From the NCBI GenBank assembly GCA_030524035.1, contig JAUNHG010000002.1:603138-667137 (forward strand): a DNA stretch of 64,000 bases, written 5' to 3'. A model generated the notes under the pieces. The model was given only the letters and a program-made list of their open reading frames with translations, had not been told where the DNA came from and made no database searches. Position numbers and translations under genes: made by a program. The DNA is from Kocuria sp. (GTDB lineage: Bacteria > Actinomycetota > Actinomycetes > Actinomycetales > Micrococcaceae). Numbering within the stretch: the stretch's first letter is position 1; each line of letters begins with the position of its first letter. Shown one piece after another: positions 40,064 through 49,486 of this stretch.

Positions 40064-41878
40064 TCACCGCTCACTGTCATCGTTGCGTTTGGCATCTTTG
40101 CCAAAAAATTTGTCCAACGCCACAGCTTCTGTTGTAGACGGGCTCACACCGTAATGTTTAAGAACATTACCCATGATTTGACTGAACACACCGGCGGCGC
40201 CGATAGTTCGCACGTCACCTTGAGGCCGCTGCAATGTGACGGCCACTACATATTGGGGATCTTCCATGGGCCCCATCCCCACAAATGAGGTGGTATACCC
40301 GTCATACCCACCGTGATCACTGGGCGCTTCAGCTGTTCCTGACTTACCCCCCACGCGATACCCCTCGACTGCAGCTTCCGGGGCACCACCCACCGTGATC
40401 ACGCTCTCCATAATTTCTAAGACCTGAGAAGCTGTTTCGCTACTCATAACCCGCCGAGGCTCCGGAGCATCGGCGGCAGTAGTGTTGCCTTCCGCATCGG
40501 AGGTGGACATCACTACTCGGGGCTCGATAAGCACTCCATCGTTGGCCACGGCTTGATAGATCGTGGCGGTACGCAGCGGAGATTGCGACAACCCTTGACC
40601 AAAAAGCACCGTGTACTGCTGGCGGGTATCCCACTGCGTCCAGTTCGCCAAGAGTCCTTTGGTTTCTCCAGGAATTTCAATCCCCGTGAGTTCACCGATG
40701 CCAAATTTCTTCAACCAGCTATGCCGTTGCTCGGCCGTGAGTTTTTTCCCCACCTCCACCGTGCCAGTGTTCATAGAATCGGCGATTACACCTGCAAACG
40801 TGCGGTCTTCGGCTCCGTGGCTGAAGGAATCCGTGAACGTTTGTCCATCAATGGTTAATTCCGCAGGAACCGGGACTTCACTAAGTGCTTGGACTTTGCC
40901 TTCTTCAATCACCGCAGCTGCGGTCACGGTTTTTTCCGTCGAACCGGGCTCTACCGCCGCTGCCACAGCGCGTGGGGAATAGTCACCTTCATTTTCGGTG
41001 CGCCCGGGATCATTAGGGTCAACCATCGTGGCGTCAGCCAGAGCCAGCACTTGACCGTCGGCTACACGCAGCACCACAGCGGTTCCCCACTGGGCGTCAA
41101 GTTCTTTGACACGGGCGGCCACGGCTTCCTGAGCGTAATACTGGACATCACGGTCCAGGGTGAGCTGCACATTACCGCCGTCAACCGGTAAAACCTCTTC
41201 GTGGGGAGCCACCGGAATGCGCACACCATCAGCACTGATTTCAAATGTCCTACTGCCGTCCTCACCGCTGAGGACAGCATTATGAGACAGCTCAATCCCC
41301 GCCAAGGCTTCACCTTCACCGCCCATGAACCCCACCACAGAACCGCCCAAAGATCCATTGGGATAGCTCCGCTGAGATACGGGTTCACCGGTGATATACC
41401 CCAGCTTCAGGTCACGAATAGCATTCCACTGTTCAGGGGTGGCAGAACGATGAAGGTAATGGAACGTGGCATCGCCATCCAACGCTTCCTTTACCTCGTC
41501 ATCAGGGAGGTGGAGGATATCCGCCAAGGCGCGGATCGTTCCAAGCACCGTAACCACTTGAGTCTCCCCATCGGGGTTACGCACCGTGATGTCACGAACC
41601 AACGTTTGGTCAACCGCGATGTCATACCGCTGAATGCTGCGGGCCAACACAGAACCAGTCCGGTCAAGAATTTCCCCCCGCGATGCCGGTAAAGATTCTT
41701 GACGCAGGCGTGCGTTTTCCGCAGAAGCGGCCCTACCTCTGATATCCAGACCCTGCACCCACACCAAGCGCAACGCCAAAAACACCAAAGCCACGAGTCC
41801 CACGACAAGTCCAATAAATTCACGCCTACTGACCGATTGGGTCTGCGTTTCCTGGGAAACATGCACCGCGCTGCTCAT
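40064..41878 (-). CDS. ftsI: Septal penicillin-binding protein FtsI
   Basis: Class B transpeptidase that crosslinks septal peptidoglycan with FtsW. The 604 residues have an N-terminal membrane helix (about 21-42), a dimerisation region with LPASRGEILDRTG, and the transpeptidase domain. The active-site motifs are STEK (S313, K316) within EPGSTEKTVTA, SMN (368-370) and KSGTAEAP. A glutamate in STEK is unusual, since phenylalanine is common there. The ATG overlaps the ftsL-like stop (ATGA). Confidence 0.95.
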   Translation of the reverse strand: MSSAVHVSQETQTQSVSRREFIGLVVGLVALVFLALRLVWVQGLDIRGRAASAENARLRQESLPASRGEILDRTGSVLARSIQRYDIAVDQTLVRDITVRNPDGETQVVTVLGTIRALADILHLPDDEVKEALDGDATFHYLHRSATPEQWNAIRDLKLGYITGEPVSQRSYPNGSLGGSVVGFMGGEGEALAGIELSHNAVLSGEDGSRTFEISADGVRIPVAPHEEVLPVDGGNVQLTLDRDVQYYAQEAVAARVKELDAQWGTAVVLRVADGQVLALADATMVDPNDPGRTENEGDYSPRAVAAAVEPGSTEKTVTAAAVIEEGKVQALSEVPVPAELTIDGQTFTDSFSHGAEDRTFAGVIADSMNTGTVEVGKKLTAEQRHSWLKKFGIGELTGIEIPGETKGLLANWTQWDTRQQYTVLFGQGLSQSPLRTATIYQAVANDGVLIEPRVVMSTSDAEGNTTAADAPEPRRVMSSETASQVLEIMESVITVGGAPEAAVEGYRVGGKSGTAEAPSDHGGYDGYTTSFVGMGPMEDPQYVVAVTLQRPQGDVRTIGAAGVFSQIMGNVLKHYGVSPSTTEAVALDKFFGKDAKRNDDSER

Positions 41879-42630
41879 GGTGCGTCCCTGTTGTTGGACT
41901 GCTGGTCGGTCTGCACGATCTCTCGCTCATCCGCTTCGACAGCTGAGCGAGGGTCCCCCGTCGGAACCACTGTCGGCGAAGGCTGTGGTGTTTCATCCGC
42001 TGGGTTGCGTTGCTGAGGAGCTGGCAGACTCCCGCCATGCAGATTGAGGCCATTTTCGGCTTCTTGAGCAGCACGTAATTGTCGATCCACTTCTTCCTGA
42101 GTCTGAGGCAGAGCATCACGACGTTCTCTTGCTAACGACGTTGCCCGGTCAGCTGCTGCCGACCCTCGCTGCACCGGCTGCGGCACCAAGATTTCATCGT
42201 CTTGAATCTCTTGTGCGGGTTCAGGTTGGCCCGAGACTTCTCCGGTTCTCAGATCAACCACACCCTCGGAACTGGTGGGAACCATCCCCTCTTCTGTGGC
42301 GGCAACAGCCAAGTTTTGGGGCGCTTGATGGAACTCCAGATCCTGGGTCAGTGCCTCCGATTCCTGCGCCACAGAACGTTCCTGGCTACGCAGCTCCACT
42401 AAGCGATACTGACCATCACTGATCTTGATATTTAAAAACAAAATTCCCGCGAGGGTGGCAATGACAACAGCCACAGCTGTCAACAGTGGCATCAGCCGAT
42501 TCCAACGACGCCACAAGAGCGAAGAACTTCGCGTGTTGTAAGCACTGGTGCCGCGCCGACTCCACGGTAGTTTTCTGTGCGACCGGGTTTTCCCGGGCTC
42601 CCCTCGACGTTTTCCCATAACCGCCATCAT
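41875..42630 (-). CDS. FtsL-like division protein with long tail
   Basis: The 251-residue protein has a basic cytoplasmic segment (1-46), one membrane helix (about 47-66) and a short coiled coil with [21 protein letters not shown], the pattern of FtsL/FtsB division proteins. The position between rsmH and ftsI supports FtsL. The C-terminal half (about 120-251) is a low-complexity Pro/Gln/Glu/Arg tail, making it far longer than typical FtsL. The start forms an ATGA overlap with rsmH. Assignment is by topology and place, since FtsL sequences are poorly conserved. Confidence 0.8.
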   Translation of the reverse strand: MMAVMGKRRGEPGKTRSHRKLPWSRRGTSAYNTRSSSLLWRRWNRLMPLLTAVAVVIATLAGILFLNIKISDGQYRLVELRSQERSVAQESEALTQDLEFHQAPQNLAVAATEEGMVPTSSEGVVDLRTGEVSGQPEPAQEIQDDEILVPQPVQRGSAAADRATSLARERRDALPQTQEEVDRQLRAAQEAENGLNLHGGSLPAPQQRNPADETPQPSPTVVPTGDPRSAVEADEREIVQTDQQSNNRDAP

Positions 42631-43607
42631 GGTGCACCACTCCCAGAAGCAATGCGTTCAACAGCCCGAAGTCGAGCCGAAGCAGCACGTGGGTTCCCCT
42701 GAATTTCTTCTTCACTGGGTGTATGAGTCCCACGAGTTAGGATTCTGAACGTCGGTTTATGTTCGTCAAGCTCCACCGGAAGCCCTTTAGGAGCTCTGGA
42801 GATAGAACGCGCCACAAACTCCTGTTTCACAATTCGATCTTCCAGCGAGTGGTAGCTCATCACCACCGCTCGGCCGCCCTGGTTCAGAGCGTCAAGTGCA
42901 CGGGGAATAGCTACCCGCAACACCTCAAGCTCCCGGTTAACCTCAATACGTAGAGCTTGGAAAGTTTGTTTAGCGGGGTGACCTTTCTGCCGCTGAGCTG
43001 CTGCCGGAATCACGCTACGAATAATGTCCACTAGCTCCCCGGTTGTTGTGACGGCACCTGTATCACGGGCCACTACAATTCCCCGGGCAATTCGTCCTGC
43101 GTATCGCTCTTCGCCCCAATCCTTGAGAATGCGGCGCAGATCGGCTTCCGAATAGGTATTTACTACTTCCCGCGCGCTCAGTCCCGCTGTGGTATCCATC
43201 CGCATATCTAAGGGAGCGTCATAAGCATAGGCAAAACCACGATCGCGTTCATCAAGCTGCATGGAAGAAACTCCCAAGTCAAACAGCACACCGTTGGCAT
43301 AACTGAACCCGGCGTGAGCTAAGGCAGCCGGGATCTGGTCGTAGGTGTCATGTATGGGGTGGAACCGATCAGCAAAGACGTCTAGCCGTTCCGTCGCTAA
43401 TTCCAATGCCGAGGAATCACGATCAATCCCCACAACATGGAGACGGGGAAATCGACTCAACAGCGCTTCGCTGTGTCCTCCCATGCCCAGCGTGGCGTCA
43501 ACAACAACTGGGCAGTCATGCGCTAGTCCCGGAGCCAACAGCTCCACACACTGTTCCAGAAGTACAGGAACATGCCGTTGCGACGTCGGGCGCGGTAGAC
43601 CCGCCAT
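42627..43607 (-). CDS. rsmH: 16S rRNA m4C1402 methyltransferase
   Basis: SAM-dependent methyltransferase (formerly MraW) acting on 16S rRNA at C1402. The 326 residues begin with [16 protein letters not shown], then [20 protein letters not shown] (SAM site), [33 protein letters not shown], and [27 protein letters not shown] precedes the ATG at 43607. It follows mraZ after 309 non-coding bases, longer than usual for this pair, and overlaps the ftsL-like gene by four bases. Confidence 0.96.
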   Translation of the reverse strand: MAGLPRPTSQRHVPVLLEQCVELLAPGLAHDCPVVVDATLGMGGHSEALLSRFPRLHVVGIDRDSSALELATERLDVFADRFHPIHDTYDQIPAALAHAGFSYANGVLFDLGVSSMQLDERDRGFAYAYDAPLDMRMDTTAGLSAREVVNTYSEADLRRILKDWGEERYAGRIARGIVVARDTGAVTTTGELVDIIRSVIPAAAQRQKGHPAKQTFQALRIEVNRELEVLRVAIPRALDALNQGGRAVVMSYHSLEDRIVKQEFVARSISRAPKGLPVELDEHKPTFRILTRGTHTPSEEEIQGNPRAASARLRAVERIASGSGAP

Positions 43608-43916
43608 AGCTCTCCTCTATCACGGCCGTTCTGATGGACATCACCATGTGGTGTGATGGCACACAGGCCCTACATGCACTGTTCTTCAGTTGCCTCAGCT
43701 TAGTGGTGGTTGACACCCGTTCAAACGAACACCGCACCGTGAACTGCGTAACCAGAACCCCGCCCGCTGGCCGCCCCTCGAATCCGGCCTGGCCCAGGGG
43801 AAGGTGGGTCAGGACGGTGACGGCAGTGCGGGTGGAGATCTCACCGCGCAGGTCCCGATGCGGTGCATAGACCGCTGTCACACGAACAACTATTCAATTA
43901 ACACGGGGTATTGCCG
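43608..43916 (-). promoter_or_regulatory. mraZ-rsmH intergenic region with candidate promoter
   Basis: Some 309 bases without a convincing gene. On the minus strand TTGAAC (43719-43724), 16 bases, then TAAGCT (43697-43702) could be a promoter for rsmH. An imperfect inverted repeat, CATCACCATGTGGTGTGATG, lies at 43639-43658, about 32 bases before the rsmH ATG. Confidence 0.4.
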
Positions 43917-44348
43917 CTAAAACAGCCCCGGAATCACCTCATCCTCAGTGTCCGAAAACGCCGATTCTTGCTCTTCCAAGTAGGTTTCCCATGCCTGGGC
44001 ATCCCAGATCTCGGCTCGTGAACCTGCGCCAACGACGGCAAGTTCCCGATCAAGGCCTGCATACTGCCGCAGTGCTGTGGGAATAGTGACCCTGCCCTGC
44101 TTATCCGGCACTTCATCGGAAGCGCCGGAGAGAAAAACGCGGATGTAATCACGAGCTTGTTTGGACGACAACGGAGCCGCCCGCATCTGTTCGTGAACCT
44201 TTTCAAACTCAGCGGCGCTGAATACATAGATACAACGCTCCTGGCCTCGCGTGAGCACCAAACCTTCGGAAAGTTCTTCACGAAACTTTGCCGGAAGGAT
44301 TAGCCGCCCTTTCTCGTCCAGACGAGGTGAGTGTGTCCCGAGGAACAT
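43917..44348 (-). CDS. mraZ: Transcriptional regulator MraZ
   Basis: DNA-binding regulator of the dcw cluster, usually repressing its own promoter. The 143 residues carry two SpoVT/AbrB-like halves: [24 protein letters not shown] trimmed to its core [10 protein letters not shown], and [16 protein letters not shown]. The C-terminal tail is acidic. The ATG at 44348 follows GAGGTGGTGAGC. Two GTGs immediately upstream are possible but add nothing conserved. GTGG repeats spaced 10 bp lie over its promoter. Confidence 0.95.
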   Translation of the reverse strand: MFLGTHSPRLDEKGRLILPAKFREELSEGLVLTRGQERCIYVFSAAEFEKVHEQMRAAPLSSKQARDYIRVFLSGASDEVPDKQGRVTIPTALRQYAGLDRELAVVGAGSRAEIWDAQAWETYLEEQESAFSDTEDEVIPGLF

Positions 44349-44390
44349 GCTCACCACCTCAGCTCAAAAAGTCCCTCCTACTTCTCTCAA

Positions 44391-44424
44391 TCCACCACTT
44401 TACTCCACTTCCCTCCCCCGTCAA
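44391..44424 (-). promoter_or_regulatory. mraZ promoter with MraZ-box repeats
   Basis: On the minus strand, TTGACG (44419-44424), 16 bases, then TAAAGT (44397-44402) forms a good promoter. AGTGGAGTAA followed directly by AGTGGTGGAT gives GTGG repeats 10 bp apart (44391-44409), overlapping the -10. This is the layout of an autoregulatory MraZ operator. Confidence 0.6.
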
Positions 44425-44532
44425 CCAGATTCCACCCATTATCGGAGTCAAATAACCCTCAGAAGCCACCACGAGCAGTCATCGCAATCCACCTTTTTCA
44501 GCGTTTCCCCTTGCCAAAGGCGTTTAAACAGC

Positions 44533-44570
44533 AGTGGAGTGCGAGTGGAGGAAAGTGGAGGTGCGGGTGG
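44533..44570 (+). repeat. Opposite-strand GTGG repeat array
   Basis: AGTGGAG occurs at 44533, 44544 and 44554, and GGGTGG follows at 44565, so GTGG starts at 44534, 44545, 44555 and 44567. The period is about one helix turn. The array reads on the plus strand, opposite to the mraZ operator repeats about 130 bases away. Confidence 0.6.
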
Positions 44571-44612
44571 GCGTGTAGGGCGTGGCGTGGCACTCGACTG
44601 TTCCCACTTGCC

Positions 44613-44658
44613 AAAAAAGAGCTGGGCGTCGACCCATAAGGGTCGACGCCCAGCTCTT
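44613..44658 (-). terminator. Strong intrinsic terminator after DUF3040 gene
   Basis: AAGAGCTGGGCGTCGACCC (44617-44635) and its exact complement (44640-44658) form a 19-bp stem with a four-base loop. On the minus strand a run of T follows (complement of AAAAAA at 44613-44618). It separates the DUF3040 gene from the mraZ promoter. Confidence 0.85.
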
Positions 44659-44691
44659 CAGTGCTGAAAACTACTCAGTCAACAATAACGC

Positions 44692-45090
44692 TCACGGGCC
44701 ATTGGACCGTCGCTCATCCCATTTGTCTTCCAGATTGCGCATAAATCCAGAGGAGGATTTAACAACCTTGGGGGGCGCTGCCCCACCAGGAGAAGTCTTC
44801 CCGACGTCAGGCAACGACGATTCATCAGTATTTTTAGTAGTGGCCCAATACACCCCCAGGGACATCATCAAGAACCCCAGGACGCCCACCAAAATCTGGT
44901 TGATCGCTACACCTCCGATCACCACGCCCAATCCAACCACGCCAATAACAGCACCCAGCACAAGTGACCGAGTGGAGAAGGTGCTCCGGACCGGCCTGGA
45001 TTCCATAGCGCTAGCGAACTGAGGATCATCAGCATTCAACTGCTGCTCCAGCTGCGCCAACAGCTGTTGCTCTCGCTCGGACAGAGCCAC
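44692..45090 (-). CDS. DUF3040 membrane protein
   Basis: The 132-residue protein starts MALSEREQQLLAQLEQQL, the hallmark of DUF3040 proteins found beside mraZ in actinobacteria. Two membrane helices (about 40-62 and 65-85) follow an acidic cytoplasmic segment containing DDPQFASAM. The tail is polar and ends in a charged stretch. The function is unknown. The GTG at 45090 is chosen because GAGGAGGGATGTT precedes it and the ALSERE start is conserved. A TTG 21 bases upstream is less suitable. A strong terminator ends the gene. Confidence 0.88.
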   Translation of the reverse strand: MALSEREQQLLAQLEQQLNADDPQFASAMESRPVRSTFSTRSLVLGAVIGVVGLGVVIGGVAINQILVGVLGFLMMSLGVYWATTKNTDESSLPDVGKTSPGGAAPPKVVKSSSGFMRNLEDKWDERRSNGP

Positions 45091-45172
45091 AACATCCCTC
45101 CTCGACGGCAATGATCACAACCGGTGGGTAGAAGAACCACAGTGTTCCTGAACCACCGTTCTGGGTTCCAGC

Positions 45173-46477
45173 CTACCCTTCTGAATCATCCACCGATACG
45201 CCACCCACAGAACCACCAGCAAGACGTTCATAACGTTGCTGATGCGAACCAGGAACGCTGTGGTCTTGACGTCGATATTCAGTACCTTCATACCCCAACA
45301 TGGCAGCAGGCCCCAAAGAAAACCGACCGAATCGCTCACGCGCATGATCCATAACCGTTTCTACCGCGGCCCATTCTTCTTCCCGACCGTCCAAGCTCAA
45401 CTGGACAGCACGATCCACACCTTCCAGACTTTCGGCACGAACACCAATCAACCGTACCGGCGCAGGCAGCGGAAGCTCCTGCGCAAAAAGTTCCTGCGCG
45501 TAGGCATAAAGATCCCGCCCCGAGGAAAACGGCTGCGTGACAGTACGGGAACGTGAAATGGTGGTGAAATCCGCCCACCGTAGTTTTAAGTCAACTTTCC
45601 TGGCACGTAGCCCATGAGACCTCAATCGCGCAGCAGTGCGATGAGACAGGCTTAAAAGCTCACGACGGATCGCGGACAGATCAGTGACATCTTCATCAAA
45701 TGTCCCTTCTGCCCCCACACTTTTTTCTTCCCGGACCGGTGTGACCGGCCGGGGATCGTGCCCATTAGCCAAGGCATAGAGGTGGGCACCAGAGGCCGGA
45801 CCCACCAAACGCGCTAGCCCTGCAGGGGTAGCGGCTGCTAAATCCGCCACATGATGCAAACCGGCAGCGTGCAACACCCGTGCGGTTTTCGCCCCCACAC
45901 CCCAGAGCGAATCAACCGGCAACTGCGCTAAAAAATCCACCGTATCTCGATAGTCAACTAATAACAGGCCATCGGGTTTAGCGCGGGTGGAGGCGATCTT
46001 AGCGACCGTCTTATGAGCCCCTATTCCTACGGATGCCGTAAGACCTGTCGCATCCCGGATTTGCTGACGCAACGCCCGAGCGATACTGACGGGGGAGCCC
46101 AATCGGCGAATAGCGCCGGAAACATCCAGGAAAGCTTCATCGACACTGACTTGTTCCACACGGTCTGTGATGCTCTGAAATAAATCCATGATCGCCGCCG
46201 AATATTTGGGGTACACCCCATAATGTGGGGTTAGTACAGTGCCTTGAGGGCATCTGACACGCGCCTGACTCAAAGGCATACCGGAGTGCACCCCGAAGGC
46301 ACGGGCTTCATAAGAGGCCGACAAGACTACGGAACGGTTGGATTGGGCGGCAACAATCACGGGCTTGCCCACCAGTTCAGGGCGTTCCAAAAGTTCAACC
46401 GCCACAAAGAACATGTCCATATCCACATGCAAAATCGCGGTTCGCCGCCACGCGAACACGTCGTCACACGCACCCAC
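45173..46477 (-). CDS. dinB: DNA polymerase IV (Y family)
   Basis: Translesion DNA polymerase. The 434 residues contain ILHVDMDMFFVAVE (first catalytic aspartates), SASYEARAFGVHSGMPLSQA, SVDEAFLDVSGA (catalytic Asp-Glu), the helix-hairpin-helix region LWGVGAKTARVL and a C-terminal little-finger domain. No beta-clamp motif was identified with certainty. The GTG at 46477 is chosen because GCAGGGGGAATACG precedes it. The frame continues to 46576 but would overlap the divergent prenyl synthase. I saw no LexA box in the short divergent promoter region. Confidence 0.92.
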   Translation of the reverse strand: MGACDDVFAWRRTAILHVDMDMFFVAVELLERPELVGKPVIVAAQSNRSVVLSASYEARAFGVHSGMPLSQARVRCPQGTVLTPHYGVYPKYSAAIMDLFQSITDRVEQVSVDEAFLDVSGAIRRLGSPVSIARALRQQIRDATGLTASVGIGAHKTVAKIASTRAKPDGLLLVDYRDTVDFLAQLPVDSLWGVGAKTARVLHAAGLHHVADLAAATPAGLARLVGPASGAHLYALANGHDPRPVTPVREEKSVGAEGTFDEDVTDLSAIRRELLSLSHRTAARLRSHGLRARKVDLKLRWADFTTISRSRTVTQPFSSGRDLYAYAQELFAQELPLPAPVRLIGVRAESLEGVDRAVQLSLDGREEEWAAVETVMDHARERFGRFSLGPAAMLGYEGTEYRRQDHSVPGSHQQRYERLAGGSVGGVSVDDSEG

Positions 46478-46540
46478 CGTATTCCCCCTGCCAGACACCC
46501 AGGTTGACCGCACTCGTTTACCCTGAAGAAGGCACACAAT

Positions 46541-47713
46541 GTGCCCGCTATTCCTCGAAGATTCAACGGAGCCCACGCCGTGCCAGTTTCCAGCATTTCA
46601 TTCCCCTCAGACAGCACAAGCGCTCTGCACGCGCATGTGGATCAGGAAACAGAGGCATTTTTGGGGGCTCTGGGTGCTGAGTTACAGAAATGGTTTGACC
46701 ATCAGCGCCAATCTGCGGTGGGCATTGACCCCGCAGCATGTGACTTAGTGGAAGCAATTGCCGGCTTATCAAACAGTGGTAAACGGCTGCGCGCCCAATT
46801 GCTTTACTGGGGATGGCGCGCAGCCGGCGGCGATCCACTATCCGTTATCCCGGTGCAAGCTGCTGCGGGGATCGAGCTTTTCCAAACAGCTGCCTTAATC
46901 CACGATGACGTCATCGACCGCTCTGACACCCGCCGTTCTATGCCCAGCGTGCATAAACAATTGGAGGAAATACATAGCCAGAATGGGTGGGATCAAGATC
47001 CCGCCCATTTTGGTATCTCTGCCGCAGTGCTGATCGGTGATCTAGCCTTAACCTGGTCGGAGCAAGTATTCAGCAGCGCTTTGGCCCTAGCTGGATACCC
47101 TGAAAAAGCCGCTGAGGACTTCCACCGCATGAGGACAGAGGTCATGATCGGCCAATATTTGGACGTTCATGCAGAAGTTGCGGCGGCGCAAGTACCGGTC
47201 GAAGACGCTTACCATCGAGCACTCCAGATTCTGCGGTTCAAATCCGCTAAATACTCCGCTGAACACCCCGTGGTCCTAGGGTTTCTCTTAGCCGGTGGCA
47301 CCGATGAGAAAGTTGAGCAATACCGGGAGTTTGCCCTGGCTTTAGGCGAAGCATTCCAAATCCGCGATGACGTCCTCGGGATCTTTGGTGATCCCACCAC
47401 CACAGGAAAACCTGCAGGCGATGATCTCCGAGAAGGCAAACGCACTGTGGTGATAGCGGTTCATATGCAGTTAGCCGATACCACACAGAAATCGGCTGTC
47501 AGTCAGGTGCTTGGAAACGCCGAAGCCACCGATGCACAAATCGCCGGGGCACGCACAGCGATCACCTCCAGCGGGGCACTCCACACCGTAGAACAGGCCA
47601 TACAGCAGCTCAGCCAGCACGCTGCCCACGGCATCGACGCGTTGGAGATGGAACCTACCGTGGCCACAGCATTCCGCAGAATTCTTCAAGCAGCAGTACA
47701 CCGCGACCACTAA
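46541..47713 (+). CDS. Polyprenyl diphosphate synthase
   Basis: Trans-prenyltransferase that extends isoprenoid diphosphates, for example to geranylgeranyl diphosphate or longer menaquinone side-chain precursors. The 390 residues contain GKRLRAQLLYWG, the first aspartate-rich motif DDVIDRSD at 122-129, KSAKYSAEHP, and the second motif FQIRDDVLGIFGD with D276-D277. The GTG start at 46541 follows AGAAGGCACACAAT. The gene corresponds to the prenyl synthase beside dinB and pknL in many actinobacteria. Chain length cannot be judged with confidence. Confidence 0.92.
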   Translation: MPAIPRRFNGAHAVPVSSISFPSDSTSALHAHVDQETEAFLGALGAELQKWFDHQRQSAVGIDPAACDLVEAIAGLSNSGKRLRAQLLYWGWRAAGGDPLSVIPVQAAAGIELFQTAALIHDDVIDRSDTRRSMPSVHKQLEEIHSQNGWDQDPAHFGISAAVLIGDLALTWSEQVFSSALALAGYPEKAAEDFHRMRTEVMIGQYLDVHAEVAAAQVPVEDAYHRALQILRFKSAKYSAEHPVVLGFLLAGGTDEKVEQYREFALALGEAFQIRDDVLGIFGDPTTTGKPAGDDLREGKRTVVIAVHMQLADTTQKSAVSQVLGNAEATDAQIAGARTAITSSGALHTVEQAIQQLSQHAAHGIDALEMEPTVATAFRRILQAAVHRDH

Positions 47714-47722
47714 ACAGTGGCT

Positions 47723-48121
47723 CTACCAGGCCATGGCTTGTGCCCGACGTCGAATCTCGGTCTTACGCCCCGCATGTAAAAAATCGATGGGACGTCCCGG
47801 CAAGGAATCATCAGCGGTCAGCAACCACACCGCTGCCTCGATATCTGTAAACCCAGCGTCCCGTAACACCGATACCGTACCCCGTAGGGAATCTAAAGGG
47901 CTTCCATCGGTCGTGAAATCGACGGGGACCCTGCGGACGCCGTCTTCCGGATCACGGAAAGCCAGCACGGCGCCGTCATCCACTAACGCATGGACACGGG
48001 TGACGATCACGCCCATTGCTTCGGCAATATCCGGAAGAGTGGTCCATTCCCTCACTAAAGCAGCGAGTTCGGCGAACTGTTCAGCGGTGGGATGCTCTGC
48101 ACGGCGGCTGGACTTTTTCAC
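47723..48121 (-). CDS. Rv2175c-like DNA-binding protein
   Basis: The 132-residue protein has a winged-helix-like core (LPDIAEAMGVIVTRVHALVDDGAVLAFRD) and a C-terminal region with SLRGTVSVLRDAGFTDIEAAVWLL, matching the family of mycobacterial Rv2175c. In mycobacteria that protein binds DNA and is phosphorylated by PknL. Here the PASTA kinase lies about 1.4 kb away, separated by the LysM transglycosylase, which preserves the link. The start is a GTG with a weak ribosome site. It converges on the prenyl synthase with nine bases between stops. Confidence 0.85.
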   Translation of the reverse strand: MKKSSRRAEHPTAEQFAELAALVREWTTLPDIAEAMGVIVTRVHALVDDGAVLAFRDPEDGVRRVPVDFTTDGSPLDSLRGTVSVLRDAGFTDIEAAVWLLTADDSLPGRPIDFLHAGRKTEIRRRAQAMAW

Positions 48122-48324
48122 GCCACCAGGGTGCCACGCATACTTGCCGCTGTGCAGGGGGCACGCTGATATTCCATCGATGACTCTGGGAACCAGCGAT
48201 AGTTGCCCCTCACAGGAAAGACACTCGCAGCTGGACCTGCGCTATCCACGCCGCACGCCAGGGTAATCTCTGGTTCGCGGCCATTCTTCCCCGTGGCTGT
48301 TACCCAAGACCCGAGGTCATCTCG

Positions 48325-49452
48325 ATGCACCGCACTTCCCCGGGCCACGGTTCATCACACTCTGACAAGCGTGATGAAGTCGAAGCGCGCCCCAACGTTC
48401 GCCAGGCCACCCGAACAGCCACGGCTGCCGCAGCACTTGCGGCGCTAGGAATGACCGGCGTTTCTGCCGCGCAGGCTGATATCCAACCCCATCCTCCCGC
48501 CCCGGCACGGGATGAGACCAGGCCGGATGGCCCCGTCCGAACCGTGATGCCCGGTGATTCGCTGTGGTCTGTAGCGACCGCAAATGGGCTCTCCGTGGAA
48601 GAACTGATGGCGTTCAATGAACTCTACGGGGATGCTCTCTTAACACCTGGGTTTCATCTGCGCTTGAGTCCACCCCCCGCACATGAAACACCTTCCCCCA
48701 CTGCAGATGCCAGTTCTATTCGACAACCGCTGTGGCACTCAACACCCACAGGCGCGCACCGTTCAGGGCCGGGCAGCCACACCAGAGAACACCAAGTTGT
48801 TAGCGGGGATTCCTTATGGCATCTAGCCATCCAGCACAAAACCACTGTCGCGCAGATCATCGAAACCAACGACATGGACATCACCACCGGCCTGCGCCCG
48901 GGGCAGATTGTGAAAATTCCCGACTCCTCCGCGGCTCCACTGCCTCAAGAAGATGAGCAAACCCCAGAAGGTGCCGCTACTTTTCCTGGACACCACCCCT
49001 ACACCAGAGCCGCGATTCCAGCACACGACTTAGAACAACAGCGACAGAACCACACCGAGATCTCCCCCACGGATCTCCACGATATGGTGCGCCAAACCGC
49101 CGTTGAGCTGGGTGTAAATCCTGCTCTAGCTCTGGCCCATGCCGAGCAGGAGTCAGGATTCGACCACCATAAGCTCTCCCCCACCGACGCTGTGGGAGTC
49201 ATGCAGGTGACACCTGCATCCGGTCAGTGGGCCGAAACGCTGGTAGGCCATGACCTAGATTTGTTGGACCCCCAAGACAACATCACCGCAGGCATAGCCA
49301 TCATCCGAGCGAATGTGCAACGAACGGCGGATCAAGATCAAGCCATTGCCGCGTACTACCAAGGCCTGTACGGAGTCCAAGAATATGGAATGTTTGAGGA
49401 CACTCGACAGTACGTTTCCCACGTCAAAGCCAAACTCGCCGGTTGGTCCTGA
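48325..49452 (+). CDS. Secreted LysM lytic transglycosylase
   Basis: Cell wall hydrolase or remodelling enzyme of 375 residues. It has a positively charged N-terminus and a hydrophobic signal segment (about 31-51, with AQA as a likely cleavage point). Two LysM domains (71-114 and 155-198) bind peptidoglycan glycan. An SLT-type catalytic domain follows (about 253-360), with ALAHAEQESGF and the probable catalytic E276, then DAVGVMQV. Pro/Ser/Thr-rich linkers join the parts. GAGG precedes the ATG. It sits 34 bases before the PASTA kinase, suggesting joint control of wall turnover. Confidence 0.9.
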   Translation: MHRTSPGHGSSHSDKRDEVEARPNVRQATRTATAAAALAALGMTGVSAAQADIQPHPPAPARDETRPDGPVRTVMPGDSLWSVATANGLSVEELMAFNELYGDALLTPGFHLRLSPPPAHETPSPTADASSIRQPLWHSTPTGAHRSGPGSHTREHQVVSGDSLWHLAIQHKTTVAQIIETNDMDITTGLRPGQIVKIPDSSAAPLPQEDEQTPEGAATFPGHHPYTRAAIPAHDLEQQRQNHTEISPTDLHDMVRQTAVELGVNPALALAHAEQESGFDHHKLSPTDAVGVMQVTPASGQWAETLVGHDLDLLDPQDNITAGIAIIRANVQRTADQDQAIAAYYQGLYGVQEYGMFEDTRQYVSHVKAKLAGWS

Positions 49453-49486
49453 GCACCACCAGAACACGTAGCTTAATGTTGGTGGT

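Noticed and set aside
43634..43881. Small genes in the mraZ-rsmH gap
   Set aside because: Short frames on both strands have no ribosome site, no recognisable domain and atypical composition.
46478..46540. LexA box at dinB
   Set aside because: No CGAAC-N4-GTTCG-like sequence is present in the divergent dinB and prenyl synthase region.
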